A DNA stretch of 64,000 nucleotides, from positions 62,001 to 126,000 of the forward strand of contig CADBVZ010000005.1 in NCBI GenBank assembly GCA_902798285.1, read 5' to 3'. The stretch comes from an uncultured Prevotella sp. (GTDB lineage: Bacteria > Bacteroidota > Bacteroidia > Bacteroidales > Bacteroidaceae). Made by a program: the position numbers and the translations under genes. The notes below the pieces were generated by a model that did no database searches, was not told the DNA's origin, and saw only the letters and a program-made list of their open reading frames with translations. Each line of letters opens with the position of its first letter. Position 1 is the first letter of the stretch. Shown one piece after another: positions 18,130 through 26,091 of the stretch.

Positions 18130-21100
18130 TTCCCTTGGATGATTTCACCCTGAGTGATATAGTTTCTGTCTGTCGGCAGGGACGTTGGCGTGATGGTATA
18201 ATGTTTATCCTCAAGGAGGTTTAGTGTCACCTTCTGGAATCTGGGTGCAGCAAGCATGTAGCGATCAGTTGCAGGACAAACGGGATAAAAGCCCATGGAG
18301 GCAAAGATGTACCAGGCTGACATCTGACCTGCATCATCGTTGCCAGAGAGTCCGCCAGGGGTATCATTGTACTCTGTGTCGAGGATATGAGCAACTTGCT
18401 TAATCGTCTTTTCACGCTTACCAAAAAAGTCGTAGAGCCAGGCTATTTGATGGCAGGGCTCATTACCATGCCAGTAGCGAATAGAGGAGTCCGAGGGCAA
18501 AGGTAAGAACATCGAATCGAGTTTAGCCTCGAACTTATCCTTGCCTCCTAAAACCTCTACCAATCCCTCCACATTCTGGGGTACATACCAGGTGTAATGA
18601 CAAGTGGCACCTTCTGTGATGTAAGGCTTGCGATGGATGAAGTCGAGATTGTTCTCAAAAAGACCACCATCTGTTTTCTTGCGAGAAAGCTGCTTGGGTG
18701 CATGGCGCCCATCGCAATAACCTGTCTTGGGATTGATGACATTGCGCCAGTTTTCTGAGCGACGCATGAGTTCATGGTAGTCCTGTTCCTTACCCAAAGC
18801 CTTTGCCAATTGTGCAACAGCGAAATCGTCGAAGGCATACTCGAGGGTACGAGAGGTCTGCTCCTCCTGATGGAAAGCCTCTCTGACGCCATCCTCTAAG
18901 GGGATATAGCCATATTTCAGATAACTCTCAAGCGCTCTGCGCCCCATGCCATTGGCGTATTCTTCTATCGAGGCAGGTGTCTCGAAGGCATTCTTCCGCA
19001 TGGCCTCGTAGGCCTTCTCATAGTCGAAGTTCCTGATACCCTTGATATAGGCATCAGCCAAGGCTGCACTACAATGATCACCAATCATAGCTGCTGTATA
19101 CGAATTCCAGCAGGGGAAGATAGGCAACCAACCACCTTCCTCGTACATGGTGACGAGTGATTGCATCATATCGCCAGCCTCTTTGGGGGCTATCAGCGTG
19201 TAGAGCGGATGCAGAGCACGATAGGTGTCCCACATAGAGAAGTCACCATAGAATTTTCGAGGACTCTCTGGCATGATAGTGCCATCAGCAAACTTAGGAT
19301 AGCTGCCATTTACATCACTCATCTCCCTGGGGAGGAACGAGCAACGATAAAGGGCACCATAGAACTGATTCACTCGTGCTGTGTCAGGATCTTCCACATC
19401 GATGGTATGCAAACGATCGATCCACTGCTGGGCTGTCTGCGCCATCATACTCTCAAAGTCGTGCCCTTCTACCTCGAAGGCGAAGTTGTTCTCTGCCCCT
19501 CGCTTGTTGGTAAACGAGGTGGCTGCCTTTAGGATGATAGGTTCGAAGGCTTTGCCCTCGAAGGTGAGCCATACACAGAGACTGTCGATGCCATAATCCT
19601 TGATGGGATCGTAGGCCTGCAACAGGTAGTTGCCATCGATGCCAGCACGCTCTCCCCAACCCTGGTAGATACGATGTACAGGATTATAGCCATAGATGGT
19701 TTTGGCCATGGTGTCCACCTCTAAGTAGCCCTCTCCCTCATCGCTATTATGGTTCAGTACGATGTGGATGGGACTATCCTGCTCAGGGGTGATGCGGAAG
19801 ATGGCTGTATGACTCGAACCTGTAACCTCCAATTTCAGATGTTCCTTGGGCAAACGAACGGCATAGTAGTGTGGATGCGAAACCTCTTCTGAATGCGAGA
19901 AAGGTGTGGCACGCTCCTCTGGCTCCAGACGCAACTTCCCACTCAGAGCCGCCAAGGTAAACGAACCATAATCCTGTGTACAACCTCCTACAATCCAGTG
20001 GCTATTACGAATACCCTGAAACAGCGAGTCAGTATAATAATAAGGTGCTACGCACTTGTTCTCTGTATCCTGAGTCTGGGGTGTCCAGAAGTTCTGCCCA
20101 TTGGGCGAGAGCACAGCAGGAAGTGTTTGTCCATGTTCCTCAGAACCTTTGCCAAAGAGTCCTGCAGTCTTGGTATTGGCAGGAGCCGTACCCACCATTG
20201 TGTTCAAGGCACAGAGTTGTCGAAGATGCTCAAAGTAGTGCATGCGATCAGCAACCTGTTGTTTCAGCTCCTTCCAACTCATAAAACCTATCGATTTCTC
20301 ATTGAGAAGTAGTTGCACAAGAACTTCATCATTTCTCTCACCACTCACCTCTAGCTTCTCACCTCTATAGAACACCATTTGCAGATTTGCTGCCATAGGC
20401 AGAATCTCGTCCATATAATTGTATTCCTCGCCTCGAAGCTCTATGCCCATCAACGTGAGCAATCGATAGAGGTTTGAATCATGTCCGAAGCGAAGATCTG
20501 CTCCTACGCCCCCTCGTGCGATGGCTGCGTCAGCATCATTCTCAATGCGTTGCCAAAGTGAGATGGCACAACGGGCTGGGATGCCTTCGTTCTGAATCAC
20601 GTCGCCATGAACAATCGTCATGCCTCTGTTGTTCTTCTCATAGGCAGCATGCATCTCCTCGGGGGTGAAAATGTCATAGAGCGATACACCCAACTCCACA
20701 TCCTGCATATCCGAGGCAATGGTGTTGATTTCCAAGAGCAGCTTTACAGGCTCCTTTACCTTCGATGGGTCTATGAACAGTGACTTGATAAACCTCTCAG
20801 GCGAAATCCTCAGAGGCACATTAGTGCGATTCTCCAACGCCTTCTCCTCTGGCGAGGTATAGGCTATCCAAGCCATATCCGCTGAATCAGTAATGGCCTC
20901 AATCTTTTGGGAACATCCCTGAGTTACCAATTCTCCCAAGAAAGCGAGCATACTACTCCTGCATCTTCCTACTACGCTGGAGTGGGCTGTGATATGGGCA
21001 TCAGCAGTAAAGAGCAGGGGGAAGTTCTGATACATCCTCTTGGCGATACCCCGATGCTGACGAGCACCAAGGGCTGTTAGCTTACCACCATTCCCTTTGG

Positions 21101-21443
21101 CGTTCTTCCAGACTTGGTCCAGTCGCTTCTTGACGCTTTTGCCCAAAGGAGTCAGGTTCTTCTGGTCCTCGAAATGCTGGTTCACCCAGATGTAGCGATT
21201 ATCGTTTGTCACCCATCGCGAACCATGTCTGCCATAGTGTGAGATATAGAACGGCTTGTAACCCTCTGGAGCTGATTGCAGCTGAGGCTTCTCGATGCCC
21301 GACTCTATGGGATAAGCATAGTATACACCCCCCATCTGCTCATTCGTCTGGGCCTTCGATGTTAAAGGTAAAAAGGTAAAAAGGTAAAAAGGTAAGAAAC
21401 CTTTCACCACACCCATTACTATATTATAAACTCTCTGCTTCAT
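18126..21443 (-). CDS. Fusion of histidine acid phosphatase and GH92 alpha-mannosidase
   Basis: The 1105-residue protein starts with a signal peptide (about residues 1-32). Residues 35 to about 390 form a histidine-type acid phosphatase: the R-H-G motif at residues 72-74 holds the nucleophile His73, and F-G-H-D gives proton donor His321-Asp322. From about residue 410 to the end it is a complete GH92: an N-terminal sandwich, then the helical barrel with the general acid Glu995 in H-G-N-E-P and Asp1036-Asp1037 in G-N-D-D-A-G. GH92 enzymes are calcium-dependent exo-alpha-mannosidases. The fusion suggests removal of phosphate and then of mannose from one substrate such as phosphomannan; that is inference. 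It begins 14 bases after a sensor kinase gene. The coding of its signal peptide contains an 8-bp tandem repeat, and a short dispersed repeat lies in the phosphatase part. Confidence 0.9.
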   Translation of the reverse strand: MKQRVYNIVMGVVKGFLPFYLFTFLPLTSKAQTNEQMGGVYYAYPIESGIEKPQLQSAPEGYKPFYISHYGRHGSRWVTNDNRYIWVNQHFEDQKNLTPLGKSVKKRLDQVWKNAKGNGGKLTALGARQHRGIAKRMYQNFPLLFTADAHITAHSSVVGRCRSSMLAFLGELVTQGCSQKIEAITDSADMAWIAYTSPEEKALENRTNVPLRISPERFIKSLFIDPSKVKEPVKLLLEINTIASDMQDVELGVSLYDIFTPEEMHAAYEKNNRGMTIVHGDVIQNEGIPARCAISLWQRIENDADAAIARGGVGADLRFGHDSNLYRLLTLMGIELRGEEYNYMDEILPMAANLQMVFYRGEKLEVSGERNDEVLVQLLLNEKSIGFMSWKELKQQVADRMHYFEHLRQLCALNTMVGTAPANTKTAGLFGKGSEEHGQTLPAVLSPNGQNFWTPQTQDTENKCVAPYYYTDSLFQGIRNSHWIVGGCTQDYGSFTLAALSGKLRLEPEERATPFSHSEEVSHPHYYAVRLPKEHLKLEVTGSSHTAIFRITPEQDSPIHIVLNHNSDEGEGYLEVDTMAKTIYGYNPVHRIYQGWGERAGIDGNYLLQAYDPIKDYGIDSLCVWLTFEGKAFEPIILKAATSFTNKRGAENNFAFEVEGHDFESMMAQTAQQWIDRLHTIDVEDPDTARVNQFYGALYRCSFLPREMSDVNGSYPKFADGTIMPESPRKFYGDFSMWDTYRALHPLYTLIAPKEAGDMMQSLVTMYEEGGWLPIFPCWNSYTAAMIGDHCSAALADAYIKGIRNFDYEKAYEAMRKNAFETPASIEEYANGMGRRALESYLKYGYIPLEDGVREAFHQEEQTSRTLEYAFDDFAVAQLAKALGKEQDYHELMRRSENWRNVINPKTGYCDGRHAPKQLSRKKTDGGLFENNLDFIHRKPYITEGATCHYTWYVPQNVEGLVEVLGGKDKFEAKLDSMFLPLPSDSSIRYWHGNEPCHQIAWLYDFFGKREKTIKQVAHILDTEYNDTPGGLSGNDDAGQMSAWYIFASMGFYPVCPATDRYMLAAPRFQKVTLNLLEDKHYTITPTSLPTDRNYITQGEIIQGN
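20336..20367. repeat. Intragenic 32-bp dispersed repeat, copy 1
   Basis: This 32-base stretch in the phosphatase domain matches 25683-25714 in the GH92 gene at 31 of 32 bases. Both are read in the same frame and give R-G-E-K-x-E-V-S-G-E, although the two protein positions are not homologous. Confidence 0.85.
21367..21395. repeat. 8-bp tandem repeat in a signal-peptide coding region
   Basis: Three perfect copies of GGTAAAAA (21367-21374, 21375-21382, 21383-21390) are followed by a partial fourth. They encode residues about 17-26 of the phosphatase-GH92 fusion. Loss or gain of one unit would shift the frame. Confidence 0.9.
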
Positions 21444-21457
21444 ATCTTTTTTCCTTT

Positions 21458-23356
21458 TTATCTTAGTAGTTCAAACACAAAGCGTGCTCCCTTGGTGTAA
21501 CTCGTGTCGAGCCACAACTCTCCTCCCATTCGTCGAGCCACAGAGCGCGCTATAGTGAGTCCGATACCTGTGCCATCAGTAAAACTGTCGAGTTGTACGA
21601 ACTCCTCGAAGATATGTTCCGCCTGATCAGCTGGGATGCCAATACCTGTGTCCTCTACGATGAAGTGCACTTTGCCATCCGTCAACTCCGTCTTGAGAGT
21701 GATGCTGCCTTCATTGGTGAACTTCATGGCGTTCTCGAACAGATGAGCCAGAATGCGCGAGGCTTGCACTTTGTTGGTAAGCAGCGTATTGGCATTGGTC
21801 TTCGCATCGATGAACCTCTGGAATGATACTTTGGCATCTTTATTCTCAGGAAGCGTATGGGTGTTGATGGCAGAGTGCTTGATAGCCATCGATACTACGG
21901 TCTGAATGTCCGTTTGGTCGTTGCGTTCTATCTCTGCCTCACTATTCACATCGCTCAACATGAGCATACGATCCACCAATTTGGTAATACGATCTGTATT
22001 CTCCGTTACACGTTCCTGTATGTCCTTCTTGTCTCTCTCTGCCAGAAACATATCAGGATTGGTGAGAATTTGGGTAAAGCCTGATACGATGTTCAAGGGC
22101 GTACGAATCTCGTGTGAGATATTGCGGATGAACTCACTCTTCATCTTCGATGACACTTTAGCCCTTTCGTTGGCTAAGCGTAGTTGTTCGTTCACCTTCT
22201 TCTGTTTGATGGTCGTACGCCAGCCATAGAGAATCAGCAACAAGAGGGCCAGTACGATAGAAACAGTAGCTATGATGATGTATTTTAACTTAGCATGCTG
22301 CTGTTCCGTCTTGAGTTCATCTATCTGGAAGAGGGTGTTCAACTCGTCCAAATGCTGACGGGCATCACGTCCGAAGACAGAGTCCTTCTCATGGTAAAGC
22401 TGCTGATAGATCTGTGCTGCTTCCTCACTTTGTCCTAACAAGATCAGCGCTTGAGCCCTTACCTCCTCCGTATGGTCGTCCTTCTCGCTGGTTACCTCTC
22501 TCACGCTATCTGTAAAGAGCAGAGCCTTGTTGGCATCGCCCTTGGCCAACTGGTAGCGGGCCTGCATTTTGTAATAGTGGTGCAGGGCGAGCGAGGTGTT
22601 AATCAGATGGGAGTGATGTTCTGCTGTGTCAAGGGCACGTTTGGCCACTTCCAACTTGTTCAGTCCGATATAGGCAGCAGCTCGAGCCAGATAGCAGGCG
22701 TTAAAGCATTCACGAACATTCGGCTTCTTCACCTTGCCCACTTTGGTAAGCAGGAAGTTCATCCACTCGTTGGTTACTTTCAACTCCTCTTTGTACTTCT
22801 TATCGTAGTCGTAGGCCTTGGCCATGCGATAGTAGATGTTACTCAGCGAGTTGAAATCATCCTCGTCCTTCATCAGCTCCGCATAGTGTTTCAGGGCCTC
22901 TACTGCTGGCTCCGTCTGCTTCATGTTCAGGTAGATGATGCCTATCTGCTTGTAGGCCATCGCCCTACCCAGCTTATTGTCGCGTTCCTTGGCATCGCTC
23001 AGCATGCGTTGTGTCTCCTGAAGTGCCGGCTGGAGCTTTCCCAGCGAACTCATCGAATTTGCTTTTAGTTGCCAAGTGCGATAGAAGTTGTCCCACTGGT
23101 CATTCTTGCGAAACCATACCATCTGCACGTCAGCCTCCTCAACGAGTTCCTTGGTGAGCGAGAAGTTCTTCATGGCGAGAATCTTCTGCCATCGGGCTTC
23201 GCTTTCTTTCTCGATGTTGCCCGTCTGCTGTTCGTGGGCTATCTGGGCTCTGATCTGAGCCAAGGCAGCCTCAGCGGTTTCCTTGTTGTCAGCAGGGTTG
23301 GCGTAGAGCGTTACCCACCACGTGGTAAAGGCAATAATTGTTAGTAGTCGTTTCAT
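21458..23356 (-). CDS. TPR sensor histidine kinase
   Basis: The start is taken at the ATG at 23356, which gives a signal sequence (M-K-R-L-L-T-I-I-A) and 632 residues; the longer reading would run back through the end of the GH92 gene. Residues about 20-350 are helical tetratricopeptide-type repeats that should lie in the periplasm. One membrane span follows at about 357-378, then HisKA with His415 in S-H-E-I-R-T-P, and an HATPase domain with V-E-D-T-G-I-G-I and G-T-G-I-G-L-T. There is no receiver or DNA-binding domain. Its ATG overlaps the GH92 stop by one base and the phosphatase-GH92 gene starts 14 bases after it, so a signalling protein is embedded between two glycosidase genes. Its response regulator is not in the window. 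Confidence 0.9.
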   Translation of the reverse strand: MKRLLTIIAFTTWWVTLYANPADNKETAEAALAQIRAQIAHEQQTGNIEKESEARWQKILAMKNFSLTKELVEEADVQMVWFRKNDQWDNFYRTWQLKANSMSSLGKLQPALQETQRMLSDAKERDNKLGRAMAYKQIGIIYLNMKQTEPAVEALKHYAELMKDEDDFNSLSNIYYRMAKAYDYDKKYKEELKVTNEWMNFLLTKVGKVKKPNVRECFNACYLARAAAYIGLNKLEVAKRALDTAEHHSHLINTSLALHHYYKMQARYQLAKGDANKALLFTDSVREVTSEKDDHTEEVRAQALILLGQSEEAAQIYQQLYHEKDSVFGRDARQHLDELNTLFQIDELKTEQQHAKLKYIIIATVSIVLALLLLILYGWRTTIKQKKVNEQLRLANERAKVSSKMKSEFIRNISHEIRTPLNIVSGFTQILTNPDMFLAERDKKDIQERVTENTDRITKLVDRMLMLSDVNSEAEIERNDQTDIQTVVSMAIKHSAINTHTLPENKDAKVSFQRFIDAKTNANTLLTNKVQASRILAHLFENAMKFTNEGSITLKTELTDGKVHFIVEDTGIGIPADQAEHIFEEFVQLDSFTDGTGIGLTIARSVARRMGGELWLDTSYTKGARFVFELLR

Positions 23357-26004
23357 TATTCTATCTTCCAGTCGATACCTAAGGGGTTGTTGCGCAGTTC
23401 TGTTACCAATGGGATATTTCCCTTGAGTGTAATCCACATCTCTGTGCAATCGATGTCAGCACGAACGTGGATAGCATCATCCGTTGCATCAATCTTTCGC
23501 CAAGTGATGCCATCGTAGACGAATGATCCATTGGTCTTTAGGTCGTTGAGGGCTTGGCGCGAGATGAAGGCGAAGGTGCCTTGAGCCTCATAGATGGCTC
23601 CATCCGATGGGATGTCCCAACAGAAGCCCTTGCCACTCTCCACGATGGAACGTGGGGTGAGATAGGTGGTCGCCTTGCAGGTTACAACGAGTGTGTCGCC
23701 TTGCCAACGATAGGCGAGGGGCCACGTGCGATATTGCTGATTGAGCGTGAAACATATCTGCCCAGTGAAGAGGGGTGTACACGACTGACGGTTTGCTCGG
23801 AGGAAACCTGGACTTTCCTCGGAGGAAACCTGGACTTTCCTCGGAGGAAAGTCTGAGTCCGCATTTTGGGGCTTTTTCTTTGAAACGTGAAACATTAGCT
23901 CTCCGCCTTCCATCAGGTCTGCGTGTTCAAGGCGAGCATCTTCGAGCACCTTGCCATTCAGCGTTACTTTCTCGAAATGCGTGCCCTTGCCCTTAACGAC
24001 TCCATGAAGCGTTTTGCCATTAGCAAGTTGGAGGGTCCACTCTGGAATCAAGGGCGCATGGAGCAGATAGTAGCTTTGACCTGCGTTGGGGTAGAGACCC
24101 ATCATATGGAAGGCCAACCACGATGACATAGCCCCACTATCATCATTGCCAGGGAGTCCGTCAGGCTTGTCGCTATAGTTCTCTGTGATGATTTGGCGCA
24201 CTCTGTCGGAAGTCAGGTCTGGACGACCTATCCAGTGATAAAGACAAGGCGTGAGGAATGAGGGCTCATTGCCCACGTTGTAGCGCTTCCGCTCGAAGAA
24301 CATATCCAATCGCTTGCGGAAGGTATCTGGTCCGCCACAAGCCTCGATGAGTCCTGGCACATCGTGGGGAATGCTGAGTGAATACTCTGCTGAGAGGGCT
24401 TCGTAGAAGAAGGTGCTCCACCAAGGCAGATACCAAGGCGCCACCTTCGTGATGGGGGTATAGGGAATTTGCGGATGGAACACTTTTGACTTACCCCAGG
24501 GCACAGAGTCGAGCCAATGGCCCTCAGCATCCTTGGGCATGATGTAGCCTTTCACATCATCCCATTCGTAGTCCGATCGCCAGAGATGTTTCCAGTTTTC
24601 TGATTGTTTCAAGTAGCGCTCATAGATGTCCATACGACCTAAGCCTTTGGATACCAGCGCGATACAATAATCATCGTAGGCATATTCTATGGTTCGCGTA
24701 CCAGCTCTGTCGATGCCATAGGGCAAGTAGCCATACTTTAGGTATTCGTGAAGGCCGCCTCGTCCGTGCTTTTCGTGGTCAGCCCCAGGATCTACCTCCG
24801 CATCCTTCAGCATCGCCTTGAGGGCAAAGTCGTAGTCGATGCCCTCAACGCCTTTCACGAAGGCATCAGCGATGACTACCTCTGCATTCGAGCCGCCTTG
24901 GGTTCTTCCGTTGCAATCTCCACTACGAGCATCGGGCATGTAACCTTCTCGTTTATAGATGTTTAGCAGCGAATTTACGATATCCGCCTCGCGCTTGGGA
25001 TCGATCAAAGTGATGAGTGGCGACGAGGAGCGATAGGTGTCCCAGATGGCGTAGTAATCATCGTAGTAAGGCTTTTCTGTCCACTTGGGATTCTCGCCCG
25101 ACTTGTCCACAGGCATAATCATCGTGTGATAGAGGGCCGTATAGAACATGCGCTTGTCAACCTCTGTGCCTTTGATCTGAATACGACTCAGAAGGCTTTC
25201 CCAACTATTGCGGAGCTTTGACAATTGGGTGTCGAAGTCGCAATCGGGTATGTTTCGCTTGGCTTGTTGCTCGCTGACGTACGATATGCCCACCTTTATA
25301 TTTAATAAGGTGTCATCGAATGCCACGATGTTCTCGTTTTTCTGCTTGAAGGGCTTATCGCTCACCACGCAGAAGTAAACCGTATAGGCATCGCCATTGT
25401 TCCATCCACCTCTTACACGAGTGTAGCCTCGAACCTCATGGTTGTTCACCACTTCCACCTCGCCACCAATAAACTGCTGTTGCTCTCTGCGATCTGGTAA
25501 GGGGTTCTTGCCCAAGTAATGGGTTGCATCGATGAAGAGTGAACCATTCGTAGGATAATGAATCCTGTAGAAGGCACATCGCTCAGAGGTGGTAATCTCA
25601 GTACGAATGCCATTCTCGAAAGTCGTCGTATAATATCCCAAGGCGAAATCCTCGCTTACACGTTTCTGCTCATAATTATCTGTCTCACCACTCACCTCTT
25701 GCTTCTCACCTCTAATAAAAGGCTGGATGAGCACATTGCCATACTTCTGTCCGCCACCAGTGCCACTCACGTGGGTTTGCGAGAATCCTGTAACCACTTC
25801 GGGCATCGGAGCCCAACCAGCATTGGGCTTGATAGTACAGTCGGGTCCAGGCTTGCACATCCCAAAGGGTATCGCTGGCCCAGGGAATGTTCGCCCCACA
25901 CCTTCACTTCCAATACACGGATCGACATATTGCCAAACCTGCGCCCTGCTCACCATCGCCCAAAGCAGCAAGCATAAGGTTAAAATGTTAGTTTTTAGTT
26001 TCAT
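23356..26004 (-). CDS. GH92 alpha-mannosidase with extra C-terminal domain
   Basis: The 882-residue secreted protein (signal peptide about residues 1-21) is a GH92 exo-alpha-mannosidase beginning with V-D-P-C-I-G and F-P-G-P. Glu580 in G-N-E-P-S is the probable general acid and Asp621-Asp622 in P-G-N-D-D-S-G complete the calcium-linked centre. A normal GH92 would end near residue 700. Here a low-complexity piece coded by a 22-bp dispersed repeat (about residues 717-735) leads into about 145 residues of a further beta-rich domain that I do not recognise. It is the first gene of a probable operon with the sensor kinase and the phosphatase-GH92 fusion. A second dispersed repeat lies at residues about 97-107. 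Confidence 0.9.
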   Translation of the reverse strand: MKLKTNILTLCLLLWAMVSRAQVWQYVDPCIGSEGVGRTFPGPAIPFGMCKPGPDCTIKPNAGWAPMPEVVTGFSQTHVSGTGGGQKYGNVLIQPFIRGEKQEVSGETDNYEQKRVSEDFALGYYTTTFENGIRTEITTSERCAFYRIHYPTNGSLFIDATHYLGKNPLPDRREQQQFIGGEVEVVNNHEVRGYTRVRGGWNNGDAYTVYFCVVSDKPFKQKNENIVAFDDTLLNIKVGISYVSEQQAKRNIPDCDFDTQLSKLRNSWESLLSRIQIKGTEVDKRMFYTALYHTMIMPVDKSGENPKWTEKPYYDDYYAIWDTYRSSSPLITLIDPKREADIVNSLLNIYKREGYMPDARSGDCNGRTQGGSNAEVVIADAFVKGVEGIDYDFALKAMLKDAEVDPGADHEKHGRGGLHEYLKYGYLPYGIDRAGTRTIEYAYDDYCIALVSKGLGRMDIYERYLKQSENWKHLWRSDYEWDDVKGYIMPKDAEGHWLDSVPWGKSKVFHPQIPYTPITKVAPWYLPWWSTFFYEALSAEYSLSIPHDVPGLIEACGGPDTFRKRLDMFFERKRYNVGNEPSFLTPCLYHWIGRPDLTSDRVRQIITENYSDKPDGLPGNDDSGAMSSWLAFHMMGLYPNAGQSYYLLHAPLIPEWTLQLANGKTLHGVVKGKGTHFEKVTLNGKVLEDARLEHADLMEGGELMFHVSKKKPQNADSDFPPRKVQVSSEESPGFLRANRQSCTPLFTGQICFTLNQQYRTWPLAYRWQGDTLVVTCKATTYLTPRSIVESGKGFCWDIPSDGAIYEAQGTFAFISRQALNDLKTNGSFVYDGITWRKIDATDDAIHVRADIDCTEMWITLKGNIPLVTELRNNPLGIDWKIE
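23798..23852. repeat. Intragenic 22-bp tandem repeat, copy B of the dispersed family
   Basis: Two perfect 22-bp units (23798-23819, 23820-23841) and a partial third lie inside the GH92 gene at the border between the catalytic part and the extra C-terminal domain. The core CTTTCCTCGGAGGAAA is related to the intergenic repeats at 10645 and 52955. As 22 is not a multiple of 3, each unit is read in a different frame. Confidence 0.85.
25683..25714. repeat. Intragenic 32-bp dispersed repeat, copy 2
   Basis: It is identical to 20336-20367 except for one base, but sits in the N-terminal sandwich of GH92 instead of a phosphatase domain. Confidence 0.85.
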
Positions 26005-26008
26005 GCTG

Positions 26009-26016
26009 CAAAGATA
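26009..26016 (-). promoter_or_regulatory. -7 box of the GH92/kinase/phosphatase operon
   Basis: TATCTTTG on the minus strand lies only 4 bases before the GH92 start codon. No TTTG is found at the -33 distance; that place is taken by a 9-bp direct repeat. Confidence 0.6.
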
Positions 26017-26024
26017 ATCAAATT

Positions 26025-26048
26025 TTCGTGTAATTCGTGTAATTCGTG
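26025..26048. repeat. 9-bp direct repeats between divergent promoters
   Basis: TTCGTGTAA is repeated twice and followed by TTCGTG (26025-26033, 26034-26042, 26043-26048). The repeats lie where the -33 boxes of both the GH92 and the GH28 promoters would be expected, which makes them a candidate operator. Confidence 0.6.
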
Positions 26049-26060
26049 CCTTTTTTTTAC

Positions 26061-26068
26061 TACCTTTG
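26061..26068 (+). promoter_or_regulatory. -7 box of the GH28 gene
   Basis: TACCTTTG lies 23 bases before the start codon; a consensus -33 box is lacking. Confidence 0.6.
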
Positions 26069-26091
26069 CCACCAATAACAATAACAAAGGA

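Noticed and set aside
21361..21400. The GGTAAAAA repeats as the start of a CRISPR or regulatory array
   Set aside because: Only three and a half units without spacers, inside an open reading frame.
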